Positions 48,601 to 60,981 of a stretch of 64,000 nt of DNA are shown here, piece after piece (position 1 is the first letter of the stretch; the number at the start of each line of letters is the position of its first letter). Source of the DNA: Trileptium ribeirensis (taxonomy: Eukaryota > Nematoda > Enoplea > Enoplida > Thoracostomopsidae); the NCBI GenBank assembly GCA_030248225.1, contig JASANE010019195.1, positions 1-64,000 on the forward strand, in the 5' to 3' direction. The notes beneath the pieces were generated by a model, which was not told the origin of the DNA, made no database searches, and saw only the letters and a list, made by a program, of their open reading frames with translations. The position numbers and the translations under genes are program-made.

Positions 48601-51600
48601 TCTCACACGATGGTAATGTTGTGGAATTCGCTATCAATTTTTTTAGATTCCAATCGACATAAACGAAGAAAAGACACTAAATATAACCAACCAGTAATTA
48701 CTCAACCTCCGCTACCTATTACAATGACGACACCGCCAACGCCTATAGGTGCTGCTCCAAAGGATCCGTTTCTAACATCAGATTCACTATCGCAGCAAAT
48801 ATCTTCACCGGGCTCGAGGAAGTATTCCTCGAGTGACAGAGCTGGAAAACCGCCTGCAGTTGTTTACGGATCGCTTGGAACATCACCTCGACGTGGAAAA
48901 ATGCTGTCGCCGTCGTCGAGTAAACAACTAAGTCTGAAAAATTTGCGTCCGACGCATTCGTACCAGTCGACTTCAATGTCGGAAACGTCTGAAGCTGAAG
49001 TAAGTAAGCCTGTTAGATTAGCTTATAAAGTCACTCTATTAACAACTGAAGCAACAATCCGAAAGATATTTCTAATTTATTACTATTAATATATATATCG
49101 GATTCTTTTTAAAAATTCAACCATTTTCTAGATAAACAAAGCACTGTCTGAAGGACTTTTGGCCAATCAGAATATTGAAAACCCAATCATATAATAAATT
49201 TAGCATTCGAATTGCAGTGACATCACAGGTAATCCCGTCTGATGCCTTTCCGTTAAAACAATACTCCAAGACATTACGATCTCTTCGATACAGTTGATCA
49301 TATCGCAGCATTTGGCGTATTGAACCGACTCGATTCATTTATCTACCATAAAACAAATTCACTCAGGTAGTAATTCTTGCATCACTGAATGATCAGAGAC
49401 TGTATAATGTAAACATAACTCAAATGCTTTCACCAGTCGAATTTGAAAGGCTGGGAATTTTCCAAATAACCCGGAATTTTCAGCAGTGTACTTTATTGAT
49501 AATTTAGTGTACCTCGCCAAAATTTGAAATGAAAATGGCGCTATGACGAAAAGCAAAAGGTTGCTTTATATACTTTATTGATAATTTCTGCGTAAAACAC
49601 CTGTTGCCCGGACTAAAAAACTAAACTGTAGCACCTTTTCGATATTAGTATTTCTAGCGCTACTCTGTTGCATCGTCTTCGTGCTAACTCAAACCTCACA
49701 ATATCTTGCTTAACCAGTACTATCAGCAGGACCTATCAATTTTCGACGGACAAATAGGGAAGACATTGATTTCCTGACCTGTATTTCACATGTGGTAGTC
49801 GGAATATTTTTAGAAATTTTTTTTACATTTTTCCATGTTCATGAACGTTTGGCTCTAGCTTAGTGTTGTTTTACAGCCTAGTTGCAATTAAATAATTACT
49901 AAACTTATTCAGTTGCCCACCATTTTGTATCAAAACACTAATTATGTGTGCTGCACATATTTTGCTGTATTATGGTTGCAATAACTTCGAACTGGGACGG
50001 CGAGAACTGAATTAAAATCATAAATGTAAAGGGGTAGGTGCTTGAGAGTGGGGTCAGGCCCCGGGACCTAAGAGTCGGACAGTGCCCCCGTCAATACAAC
50101 CTACTCTCCCTGAAGGCTCCACACCATTCCCATTACTGAGACAATTTCCCATTAATCGACGGACCTTCTAGACCTATCATTGCAATACATCCTAGCAAAG
50201 AATTTTACTTTGTCAGGCCCATCATATTGAAAAATAGTTTAAAAAATGCAGTAATATGAGACTTTTTTGTGTAGCACTATAACCAAAATAGTACCCCGTT
50301 TGCGATAAAATATGGGGTGATTTCATTAACGACGTTGAACTTCCAGTTAGGTTCGTTTCACATAATAAAGCAAACCGATACTCAAGTCATAGGTTCTATA
50401 AGAGGTAGAGCCTTACCCTCTCTAATGTCCGGCACCACCCCTCCTCACATCTCCCGTTCGCCGAAGGCTCAGGGAAAATAATAGCATTTAAGACCAACAT
50501 TACAAAAATGTTAAGATAAAATTTGGAAAAGATCAGAAATTATGAGTGATGATGATCGACGTGACTTTTTAAAGACAGCCGGAAGCTATCTTTGCGGCCG
50601 AGAAATGAAGAACGGCTACAAGGTGAAAGATAATTGTCATCAATGTGGGCGATACATGGAAGAGGCGCACCTTAAGTTCAACATTGGGTACCGACTACTC
50701 GCGACATCGCAGTGTTATTCCACAACCTACGGCGATACGACGGGCACCTAATTATGTAGGAACTTGGTGCAATTTGCAAACAGAAAGTTCTCGAGATATC
50801 ACAAAAGGTATGGAAGATTATATGACTTTCGCTATAAAATGCTATGCGAAGAGGGCGTGTAAGGGTAGTAACCCTTTCGTTTTCGAAGAAACAGATCGTA
50901 GTGACGATGATAATGATGGATGTTGGGATGAAGATAAGGATGGTATTGAATTTGTTCTCCGACTCCATGATAAGTGCGGTTAAGACGAAGACGAGATCAG
51001 GTCAATGATAGTATTTATCGACACCTTCCAATTCCGCCGTTCATCTTTCGAAACCCTCGTTAAGAACCTCAAGCGCAATGACGGAAAACGTTTCGACGCG
51101 ATGCAGGCCCACTTTCGAGACAAAATGGATCTAATGCTACGAAAGGTGTCTATCGATACGAATATATAGACACCTCCGAGTGATTCAGTTATACTTCACT
51201 CCCTTCCATTTTACCATCATTCCATTCAACTCTTAAAGATAGCTATGGCAGCAACGACGACTACTCACATGCCGAAGCGGTTTGGCAGCAAATAGAGATT
51301 AGAAATATGGAAGAATACCACGATCTTTATCTTAAAAAGGTTATCCTCCTACTTTACGACGTTTCGAGCATTTTAGACCATTTAGGATAGACAAGTTCAA
51401 GTTTATCCCGTACACTATATTACCATGCCAAGTTTAATGTTGAATGCTAGTCTCAAGAAAACCGCCAGAAGAAGAACACGGCAGACATGTATTCTTTCTT
51501 CGAAGAGGGCATCAGAGATGGAGTGTCGGTAATATACCAATACGCAAGGGTGAACAATCGACGAATACGATGAAGTACAGTCTGCGAAGCACATCATATA

Positions 51601-54600
51601 TCTCAACGCAAATAATTTGTATAGGTGGTCAGTCGTTCAAAATATACTGTGCAACATGTTCCAGTGGTTCAGCCTAGACAAAATTGGTCAAATCGATTGG
51701 ATTTCAGTTAATACAAACGGCAACGTTTATGTCGTCGAGGTTGACCTGGTGTACCCACTTTGGCTTCATACCACATATAACGACTATCCCCTAGCTCCTG
51801 AACGTTTTCAAGTTACTAACCACATGCCTACGACATATTGTGAAGACTTTAAAATTTCTTCAACACCAGCAACGCAACAGTGAAAAACTTAGTTCTAAAT
51901 CTCTACGGCAAGCTATGGTACAAGTTGCACCAAGCAATTTTCAACTATACCTTTGATTAGTAATGAAGCTAAAACACGTCCATCGAGTTTTCTCCTTCAA
52001 CCAATATTAGTGGATGGAACCATATATAAACTTCAGTACATCGGTGCGTAAGAACGAACAAGGCTACTTCAAGAAAGATCTCTACAAATTGCTCAACAAC
52101 GCAGTTTTCGGCAAGACAATGGACAACGTACGGGGTTATGTCGACTTCAAGTTGGTTACCGAAGAATGCAAACACACCAAGTTGGTAGCAAACCTTCGGT
52201 ACACCATGTCATTTTAACGAGCATCTTGTAGCAGTCAAGATGCACCAATAGTAGGTAAATCTGTGCACGCATATACAGTGGGTTTACATTGTTGTATCTC
52301 CCAAAGTCTTTTATGTGTGACTTCCATTATAAGTACGTTAAAGCGGTGTGTGATAATAGATGCAAGCTCCTATTTATAGACACCGATTCGCTTTGTTACG
52401 CGGTGGAAACCTGCGACATGTACGATGTCATGCATATGCAGCAAGGTCAATTTAATACCAAGCATTCAACAATCCCGCAACTCATCCCATATTCTCAACT
52501 TACAACAAAATGGTTCTCGGCAAAATGAGAGTCAAAATAACCGGGGAACCGATCGAGGAGGTGGTGGGATGAAGATCGAAAATGCACAGTATATTAATGG
52601 GCGATGGTAGAGAGAAGAAACGGGAAAAATAATTAAGAAAAGCGTCGTCAAAAACCATATTCGACATCAATGTTGCGTCGATACGTTAAATAGTGTGCAT
52701 TAACTCACGGCACGTGATAAACTTAATACGATCTAAGAAACACACAATATGATTACACAAAGTAAACTAAGTTTATCACCTTATGATGACAAATGTTATA
52801 TCAAGAAGGATCGAATGTCGTGTTATGCGTACGAGTACTATGAGATACTTGATTGCAACTTTTTGAATTTGCTTATAAGCGTGAAGAATTACAATGCTGA
52901 TAGAATTATACAACGGATTGCAAACAAGTGCGATGACGATGTACTTGGTAATATTATGTTTTACATAGTTATAAGTGAGCTCACTTGGGCCTGTAGTTTT
53001 ACATGGTTATCTTTATACTAATTTACATGTTGTTAGCTATGATCACTTTTGTAGTATTCAACTATATATTATATCAGTAAAGAAATAAACTGTACATTGT
53101 CTTCTGAAATGTTGTGCGAATATTCTGTTGCCTTCTATACTAATAATTTATGTGATAAACAACGGGAGAATCACAAATACTTTGTATATGACTTTGGTCT
53201 TGCTCCAACAAGACCCTTGATACAGATATAATTGAAACGGTACTCCATGGTGTACCTGTTTCAACATTTGGGAGGAGAGAGAAGTAGAGCTGTAATGAAA
53301 TGGATAAAACTTTATCCTTAAAACGGCATCATAATCGAGTAAGCAACTACATAAAGACATAAATTATTGAATTATCAATATTTCATCAGTATTGGTTTTG
53401 TTTTATCGAAATCGATGGTGTTTTATTGCTTTAAATATTAGTTTACTTCACTGTTCAGTAGGGGCATAGAACGTACAAAATTTTGTACAATGACGAAAGG
53501 TGCACAACTTCTACTATTTCGATCGGGATGGAGCGTGTTCAGCAACTCCAACGATAATTATCAAACGCCGTCAAACACAATTGTTCGGAACAGTGGTACG
53601 AAAGCGAGAAAGCTAGGCACTTTAACGACATGGAATCATACAAGGCCCTAATATCAACATTCAAATCTTCTCAACACAAGAAACTCGGACATTAAATCAA
53701 AAATTTCGCCGCAAAGAAATCGTACGACAACGCATCGTCGATAATGAAAGTGGGATTACGAGTAATGTTGAACTACCACATGTACGAGCGGTACTCATTG
53801 GAACAAAAAGCAATCATAGCGGAGGGTCGGTATTAGTGTATCGATAAAAGCTTATATGATCAAGCGAGTCGAGATGTCAGAACAAGAGACAGAACAATTT
53901 AGGCCGACTATGGATAGAATTGAGTGACAAAGCGAAATAACTAATATGACAATGACTTCGAACATTGGATGTCATTTTGATTTGTTATATTTATGATGTG
54001 AAATTGATAATTTTGATTATAATATGGTACGTTTTACAAGAGATATTTCGAAATTTAAACCTAGAAGTACAGTGTTATTATTTTTAATGCAAAATTAATA
54101 TTGGTAGGCGTTACGTCAGAATCTGAGGGCAAAATTATATTGAAAAAATGAGAAAAAATTTATGGATATTTGGTTATATTTGCTCTTCAGAATTTGAACC
54201 TCGACGCGTAAATGTAGTTGGCTTGGTAGAAGTGGGTTTACAGCAAATCTTACAAACAACTTAGAAGTAATTATGCGGTAATGTATGAAAACGAATTGCA
54301 TAATAGTATGAACTTCATCCTAAATAAAGGGGTTGCTTTGATTTTCAGCAACAGAAATGTAGTTGTAACTGATTGTAAATGTGTAAATGATTTTTATTTA
54401 TCTTGTAATACGTTGTATAATATTCTTAAAAAGCATCAATAAAATCTTATCATCAATCATGGAAGGTGTTGTTGTCTGTCACTCGAGCGAACGGGTTACA
54501 CAGTTTTAAAGGTGTTTTGCGCAATTAAAGTGAAAGTATTAGATATAGATCTTCCAGGGAAGTAGATTAATATACATTTATGGAGTATTTCTCCAACAAG

Positions 54601-57600
54601 TCTTGGAAACAATTTACATTTGAATGAGGACATTATACAAAGGATAGTCTGTTGTCATTCCTAAATGGATTTATTTGAGATATTGAGTTTACTTTTGACA
54701 CAAATTGCGATCGTGGTAGCGTATACCTATTAAACAATGTAGAGACAACATTATTTCCAGAATTTTAAAAACTATTTGGGTTTGAAGTTTCTGACTTCAA
54801 AAACGGAAGACATATTGGAAATAAATGTTAAAATTCCGAGTAGACCAACCCAATGTTCTCAATGACTTTCTTTGTAATGGAGGGATTAGTAAACGGAAGA
54901 TACAAATCGTTTTTACACGTTATTACTACAGGTGGTATGAAGAAAACACTGACTTTTGGATTTCAATAGTTGTACGTTTAAGATATTGCAATTTTAAATT
55001 TTGGATTCAGAATTTAAAGTGGTAGAGATTTTCAAGAAACAAAGATGACTCTACGTTTATGGTTGTCATAAAGTTCTTAAAAATAGTTGGTGTACTTGTA
55101 CATCATTCAAGATTGATGTTGTGTTTCAGTTCAACAAAGCTATTGAAAGCAGTGCCAGTGAAAAAGAAGAAAAGTCTTAAAAACAATCGTAAACGAAAGA
55201 AACGAAAACTTAGCAAACCTAGCGTCTTAGAAAAGCTAAATTGAAACGAGGGTGGTAAACACCCCAGTCAGGAATCGATCACTTCAAAACACATGGTCTA
55301 AGTCGCTTGTCAAAACACTTTACCAAACAGAATACGGATGATTCATTTTGTTTCAAAATTTGAGAAAATGATTTCGATTTAATGGATGTATCTAGTATAT
55401 TTGTTTATGTTGGCTTTTAATTTAGTAAAAGGCAATGGGAAACCTATTCAGGATCTAAATTTTGGATCCAAGCTATATGTTTGGACATGCCCTTTTCTTA
55501 TGAGTTGAAATAAAAATTAACGGCAAACCCATAATCTATAATCAAAAACATTGCCCATGGATAGTGTGCTACACATGAGTGCAGAATAACGAAAACAAAA
55601 TTAGGCAAGGTGTTTGTATCATCCAGATGGAACATACATGTTTGGTGATACTGTCAATAATGACACCTTCTTAACTAAGATGGCACCAACTTTAGCATCC
55701 CAGAAATTTGACTTTAAATTTCCAGCAATCATAGACATATATGCGCATTTGCAACCAAAATACCTCCACATAAAACTAAAATGGAATTTAAATTTACAAG
55801 AAGTTCACCGTCGCTAATATAATTGTGTAGCAAACCTGACAAATTTTTACAATGAATTTAAGTTATACATACCTCAAGCGAAATTAACAATGCAGGCAAA
55901 ACAGGCACTCGAATACCAAGATAAGATTTTGCATAGCTCAGGAGTTCTATTTCCAGCAATCCTACATAATCTCCAAACATTATCAGTAAATAAAGCTTTC
56001 CAGAATGTAGATTGGACAATTTTCCATGGAAGTTACCCCGCAGAATATTTACGTTTGGGGAATAACAAAGAAGTTTATGCGGGATTAAATAAATTAAACA
56101 TGTTTAATATTTTCATGTTCAAATGGACATGAACCGTTCACATTGTTTATGGATGATGATAGGTAGCTGTGCAACATATTTCTATCACATAAGGCAAGCA
56201 ATGATATCAGAATGTTTTATAACAGTCTATATGTGGTGAATGCTAGAGTAGAAAACTTCGGTGTGACATATATGGGATTTAAGGAAAATGCACGATACCA
56301 GACATTTTGCAGTGTTTAAGAAGAATCGTAGTAGAGATTGTAATTACATTTCAAACCCACGTGTTAGATAGGTTAGACTCTGGATTGATTTTGTTAAAGA
56401 GTTTTCAAAGGCAATTGTAATTTTCGCAATGAGATAATTTACATTTGAAATGAATATAAAAGCAGAGGGAAGTATTTTGGAACAATACGTTTTAAAAAGT
56501 ATAGTGTTTGCAGGAATAACAGCAATGGCAGCTGATCAGCTTGTTGTATTGTATAGTGCATTATTAATGATACTTATACGTGAAACAGTTTTGTCGCTAT
56601 ATCAGATGTAAAGTGGAAACGATTCATTATGCTGTGACTATTGGACAAACGGATAGAACAAACTGCAGAACCCGGCGATTGAATGAGAGATTTTACGAAT
56701 GAACAAATCTACACTTTAATGTTCATCTAAAACCACCACGAAACCTATAGTGCGTACAAATGGTTTGTTTATTCGACGTACTTGAACATTTATTTATGAA
56801 CTTATCAGTACCATATCAGCACGGACTTATACTGGTACGAGCGGTCGGCATTTATCGCCAATATACATTCAGCAACCGTGATGTGGGAGCGAGGTTTATG
56901 AAACATTTAGGAACGTACGATTTGGATTAGGTGCTTCGTCAACGACATATCGGTATCAACATTCGCGAAGCATAAAACTAGACTATGTGCGCAATGTTTA
57001 TCTCCGAGGAGAAATAGCGTATTGCATGCAAAAGTGGTGAAATTAATCGTCAGAGTGAAGCGTGTGGTGATTAGATCGATGGAAGATCAGATGTTGAAGA
57101 AAATCTCGTCAAGATTCAACAACCATGTCAAGCCGTACAGGTGGCGGAGGAATTCATTACGAAGAAAATAAAAAGAAACATTCATTTGTTTGCACTCTGT
57201 ATAAATTTTCTTTATTGTGCCTAATATCTTTGTGTTGTATAATCGTGATATTGTGAATTTTTCAATAAAAAATGAAAAACATAAGGATAGACAATACGCC
57301 GTCTGATGATTTCCTTGGCAGCGATGAAATGTTTTAAAAAGAGGTACATTTCATAATTTCAGTATTGTATATAATTTTGTTAGGCTATGTCTCTACGTTT
57401 TAGTTAGCAGTTTCAACGACCAAATGGTGAGTTCCTGGCAATTCCCTTCTCATCGATGACTACAAAGCAAGTGGGTACGAAACGGTTTGCAACGGCGACG
57501 AACATTTCGTGAGACGAAATAATCGGGTGGAGCATTTAAAGATGTTCAACAAACAAATTAGTTTTCGAGGATGAACAGGAAAAGCTGGCTACATAATATG

Positions 57601-60600
57601 TGCGATCATAACATACAATACAGTGATAACAGTATTCGTCTACGACCATCCAGTTCATGCACGGAAGGGAAAGCATTAGGTGGTACATCAGTGTAATGCT
57701 AAACGGGGATAATTAATAAAGCTATTGTGTATAGTAGATATTGGTGTTTTGTATATTTTTAGTTTGTTGTATTTCTGTTTGTTAGTAAAAATGAATAACG
57801 GCACCGCAGCCTATGGACGTCTGGTTAGGCCCTTGGTACTGTCGAACAATTTTAACATACACATGTATAAACCAGCAAACTATACTTCACATGTGCAGAA
57901 ATCATAATTAGCATATATTAATACAATACGCCAGGTCATATTCATAACAATAATTAACAAAAAGACTCACTCGCATAAGGCTAAGTGTCGTGTTTATACT
58001 TATGTGTCTGTTTATCTGTGCATGTATGTGTATCTATAAATATATATGTATGCTACATACATTCAACCACCATTCCCAACACACGATTCACGACCACAGG
58101 CACCCTCAAAACAAGCATGCAGCAAAGCAACACTAGCCGATGATAATGGTCGCAAAGAACATGAACATCAGATCGCAAAATATGAAAATTATTCATGGAC
58201 GTGGGATCCTTCGATTAGTAACGCGCAACAAAATAAGTGATTTGACCTCTATACCAGGTCTGATGATGACGGTAGAGGAACAGCGGTAGTGTCAATATCC
58301 CAGCCCCAATAACATGGGTTTCGTTAGTCCATGTTTATGTCCGTCGATAACGTTTATATTCTCGATGTAATAACGCAAAAAGCAATCACAGTAAAGCGTT
58401 AGTTAGTGAAGACGAAAAATATCACACTCTTCAATAAAGAGTCACACACTCTGTGCGCCAGCTATGGACTTTCAAACTTAAATTCTGACATTTTCTGATG
58501 TTCACATTGTAAGATTTTACTGTAAAACAACAACATTTCGCATTCTAAATAAATGGGTTAAACAACAGTTTGAATTTCAGCACAGCCCGTCGATAAAGCG
58601 TGGATCAAGCTTTCCGGAGTTGACTGGCGATAACGCTTCGTCTGGTGCCGTACTTCGTGGTGTGCTTGAGTGTTCGTTGCAGTACAATTTAATCGATGAA
58701 CGATTGCTAATTCATGTCCACGGCTGTAAACAACTACCGTTAAGCGTCTACGGAACCACCAACGATGTCTTTATAAAGTTAATTATGATACGAGACCAAA
58801 GACGGTGGGTGATTGAATAACTGCAAGCGTTGGTTACATCTTTCTGTCATTTGTAAGATTTGAAAAGCCAACGGGCGTATATCAAAGCTGAATCATCGCT
58901 AATAATCTACTGAAAAACAAACCATGTCTTTATAGATCTGATACGTGACCAATGACGATAAGTACATACTTCGGCGCCTACGGGTTCGGCGTCTGAGGTG
59001 CCGCCGAAAGGTGAGGGTTGAGGCATCTGACAAGGGGGTCGCCGGTTTGCGCCAAGGGGTTCGTCTGACGCATCAGGTGCTAATCTACTACCCTACCATG
59101 AGCATGTATGTAAGCTTGAGCATAGTATATATTTCCAGAAAACAAATATATACTCAAACCAAAACCTTACGTGGGTGACATTTACAAAAGCTAAAAATCC
59201 AATGACAGCTTTATAATTACTGACTAATATAATTTTGAAGCGAAACGCTTTCGTAATATCAAATAGGTGCGACGAAGATTGCGATAATGGTGTAGTTTTG
59301 CTATATATACTATGTACACCAGACTACAAACTAGGCTGCAGACTGTAAATAGTGAAATGTATGTGGCCAAATATGGCAACACGGGCTGTAGAAAGGTTTA
59401 TAATTTTACAAGAACTGACTAATAAACAATTAAATAAAAATCGATTCACTACGGAGTTGCTTAAGATCAAAATTAGAAAGTGGGTCAAACCAGAATTGCA
59501 CAGCGAGCGGTATCACTGTGAGCAAGCGACGTTTATAGTAACAGATACGTTTATGCACCCATCAACTCATCATTGTTGCCAACCTCGAAAAGCTTTAGAC
59601 TAACAGACTTAACAAATTACATAATTAGATTGAAATCCACAAAATCACACATAAAACAAAGGGGTCCCAGGGCTTGTAGTATCATGCCAAAAAGGGTATG
59701 TTGATCACATAGACAGTCAAATGCCTTTATCGTTTTCAGCATGCATGAAAATCTTTTCAACCACAAATGCAACAAATTCGCGGAATCAAGCATAGCTCAA
59801 AGGGGGTCTCATAGGATACAGCATAGATACACTAAAATAGATCACATCATCGTTTTCAGCATGCACGAAACCCTTTACAACCACAGAAAGTTATAACATT
59901 AGGTTCAAAGTCAAGGAATCATGCATGGCTCAAGGGGGTCCTTAGCAATGCAGTACCATTCAAAAAAGTTTAAATCGATCATAGATGCGTCCGAATCAAT
60001 CACTCTATTTTTTCAGCATCCTCGAAAACCATCATAATAACAGATGAAACAAACTATGACATTACATTTAAAATAACGAATTAATGAATGGTTCATGGCG
60101 GGCGGCCCTGACTATACAATATCGTTCCAAAAAGGAAACACCGGTCACAGAACCGTTGAAATAAATCACTCCATTGTTTCAGTGCCCGAAAACCTTTACA
60201 GTTACTATATAACAGAAATTAACGATTCATTACAAATCTGATATACAAAGAGTTAAAATGGTTCGTTTTGGAACCCCATTTTGTGTTCCAATCTTCTTAT
60301 TCGTGATGCTGCCAGAAAATGTTGATCAACAAATTTGTAGATCTTATCACGACGAACGTAAAAGATAATAGACATTTTTGATACGAGGCTTGAGTTTTGA
60401 GATAAATAAATACAACCCAATTTTCCCTTGGTTACAAAATTTAAGGGGGCACTCTCTTTAAAGGGCTCACCATACCCCATGGGTGGGTTACGTTGATCGA
60501 ACCTATAAGCTATTATATGTAACTGACCCAAATCAGAATATCTTTATTTGTTCCTGAGATATTTCGAATAAACTAGAAGAACAGACGGACGGACGATCGA

Positions 60601-60981
60601 TCGGACACGGTACAATTTTTCAGTGCGTATATAAATAAATGTTTGCTCGCTTCGCTCGTTGCAAACAATATTTGGGCTTGGTTTAGCAAATATTAGCAAT
60701 TTACTCACACCTAAAATATGCTTTTAGCTCTGTTGTAGTGAGTTTTACTCCGCTGTATATATCAATGGTTATTCTAGGCGATGGGGCGCTAAACCCACCA
60801 TTACCATTGAGGACTTGGAAAACGATCGCGTTAGCTCAAGTCACTTCCAAGTAACGGAATTCAAGACACGAATGGGGCGTCGAACTGCAAATCCTGTCTT
60901 CAACGATGTCTTCGAAGCATTGCTCAAAGATCGGGACCGGAAATATACGTCACTGAAGTTCTTAAGTTACATGAGTGATCG
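42503..60981 (+). CDS. Synaptotagmin-like C2-domain membrane protein (5' part, four exons)
   Basis: Join 42503-42677, 48647-48999, 58581-58804 and 60835-60981. All phases agree: 1, 0, then 2. The first residues give a short extracellular or luminal end, one membrane segment (about residues 10-33, LILVGCAGLITGTIVVMAYC) and a juxtamembrane Cys. A long Pro/Ser/Thr- and Arg/Lys-rich linker follows (about 40-190). Then comes the start of a C2 domain: GVLECSLQYNLIDERLLIHV, LPLSVYGTTNDVFIKL and, in exon 4, GRRTANPVFNDVFE. This order is that of synaptotagmins, which couple vesicle membranes to exocytosis. Of the Asp residues that normally bind Ca2+ in loop 1, only the second (ND) is visible, and loop 3 reads SYMSDR, so Ca2+ binding is doubtful. 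The rest of C2A and any C2B were not found. Other linker exons may exist. Subfamily unassigned. Confidence 0.75.
42962..43257 (-). CDS. Possible minus-strand exon of an unknown gene
   Basis: A frame of about 98 codons (…HYRLCEQEGNCHQLV…VVHGWDVIEAYGDEPFLPAR…) ends at TGCAG/GTAGG, a good 5' splice site. A possible acceptor, CTAG/GAAAGC, lies upstream. The frame is GC-rich and has natural-looking residue use. It sits antisense inside the first intron of the synaptotagmin-like gene. I do not recognise the family, and no partner exons were found. Confidence 0.3.
43260..46600. other. GC-richer island within intron 1, no gene recognised
   Basis: About 3.5 kb (starting near 42950) is clearly less AT-rich than the rest of the gene, and about 44.6-46.3 kb is purine-rich on the + strand. 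Many short ORFs occur, none with a recognisable motif. No terminal repeats were found by eye. Confidence 0.4.
46997..47483. mobile_element. MITE with TGCG...CGCA ends, 487 bp
   Basis: Inverted ends of about 45 bp: TGCGCGAGTAAACTTAAGGT at 46997 and its partner ending TTTAGTTTACTCACGCA at 47483. Both run on into the matching ACCATCCTATTTT block. TTA flanks both sides (46994-46996 and 47484-47486). These end and flank features match the foldback elements at 6-23 kb, again suggesting PIF/Harbinger-type mobilisation. Non-coding. Confidence 0.85.
48369..48438. repeat. GC-rich imperfect hairpin
   Basis: CCAGGAGACGGGAGACG near 48369 pairs imperfectly with CGTCGTCTCTCCCTGG near 48420-48436. It lies about 210 bp upstream of exon 2. 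Confidence 0.5.
48647..48999 (+). CDS. Synaptotagmin-like exon 2 (linker)
   Basis: Starts after a T-rich tract and TTTTTTTAG, completing the Asp codon from exon 1. It encodes a basic stretch (NRHKRRKDTKY), then a Pro/Thr-rich and Ser-rich linker (TTPPTPIGAAPKDPF, SPSSSKQLSLKNL), and ends SETSEAE at GAAGCTGAA/GTAAGT, phase 0. Confidence 0.7.
50542..52835 (+). pseudogene. Decayed protein-primed family B DNA polymerase (Polinton/adintovirus-like)
   Basis: Collinear fragments in shifting frames match the organellar/viral-type family B polymerase (DNA_pol_B_2). In order: a Cys/His segment KVKDNCHQCGRYMEEAHLKF (about 50620-50680); an exonuclease-domain segment FIDTFQFRRSSFETLVKNL (about 51010); motif A IYLNANNLYRW (about 51597-51630) with EVDLVYP and NDYPLAPE nearby; LYKLLNNAVFGKTMDNVR (about 52083-52135); motif C LLFIDTDSLCY (about 52370-52405); and a C-terminal LSPYDDKCYI (about 52767-52800). 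Stops and frameshifts lie between every block, so it cannot make an enzyme. It sits in intron 2 of the synaptotagmin-like gene, same strand. Related elements replicate their DNA by protein priming. Confidence 0.85.
53470..53960 (+). pseudogene. Unassigned ORF remnant downstream of the polymerase
   Basis: One frame reads for about 150 codons with few stops (KARHFNDMESYKALISTF, then SIMKVGLRVMLNYHMYER). It looks like a decayed gene of the same inserted element. Family not recognised. Confidence 0.3.
55610..56132 (+). pseudogene. ORF remnants, possibly capsid-like
   Basis: Two open frames, 55614-55817 (FPAIIDIYAHLQPKYLHIKL) and 55890-56132 (LSVNKAFQNVDWTIFHGSYP), lie 2.8 kb after the polymerase. 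The pattern of a beta-rich segment ending LHxKxK, and later a NxxxIFxGxxP block, is reminiscent of Polinton/adintovirus major capsid proteins. The expected middle part is missing and I cannot confirm it. It may be another element gene. Confidence 0.3.
56140..57720 (+). other. Further decayed sequence of the inserted element
   Basis: Fragmentary frames with natural-looking residue use but many stops (for example LFDVLEHLFMNLSVPYQHGL near 56770). None could be assigned. No element end or terminal repeat could be located, so the right boundary is unknown. Confidence 0.3.
58046..58240 (+). other. ORF just before exon 3, possible alternative exon
   Basis: A 64-codon frame (TTG start) with polar, Pro/Ser-rich composition like the exon 2 linker (PTHDSRPQAPSKQACSKA). 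A possible acceptor CCACAG lies inside it, but no donor in the right phase was found. Confidence 0.2.
58581..58804 (+). CDS. Synaptotagmin-like exon 3 (start of C2 domain)
   Basis: The acceptor GAATTTCAG/CACAGC joins exon 2 in phase 0. It begins HSPSIKRGSSFPELTGDN and then enters the C2 fold (VLECSLQYNL, LLIHVHGCKQLPL, NDVFIKLIMIRDQRR). The donor GACG/GTGGGT leaves phase 2, which matches exon 4. Without splicing the frame would stop 5 codons later. Confidence 0.75.
58960..59200. other. GC-richer patch in intron 3
   Basis: Short Arg-rich ORF (LRRLRVRRLRCRRKVRVEA) from a CGGCGCC-type repeat-rich stretch. Not supported as coding. Confidence 0.3.
59640..60235 (+). repeat. Degenerate tandem repeat, 4 units of ~120-165 bp
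   Basis: A TTTCAGCATGCACGAAA-like core recurs at about 59735, 59854, 60012 and 60176, each followed by CTTTACAACCACA-like sequence and preceded by a GGGGGTC-type block. Confidence 0.7.
60835..60981 (+). CDS. Synaptotagmin-like exon 4 (middle of C2 domain)
   Basis: Begins after CGCGTTAG at 60834 in the phase left by exon 3. It reads SSHFQVTEFKTRMGRRTANP and VFNDVFEALL, then TSLKFLSYMSDR, aligning with the K-T-K...NPVFNE and second Ca2+ loop regions of synaptotagmin C2A. The donor is CG/GTATGT. The acceptor lacks a strong pyrimidine tract, so the 5' edge is less certain. Confidence 0.65.

Noticed and set aside
48610..48646. Start codon for an independent gene at 48610
   Set aside because: The stretch before 48647 reads like an acceptor tract (TTTTTTTAG), and the phase joins exactly with the exon at 42503-42677.
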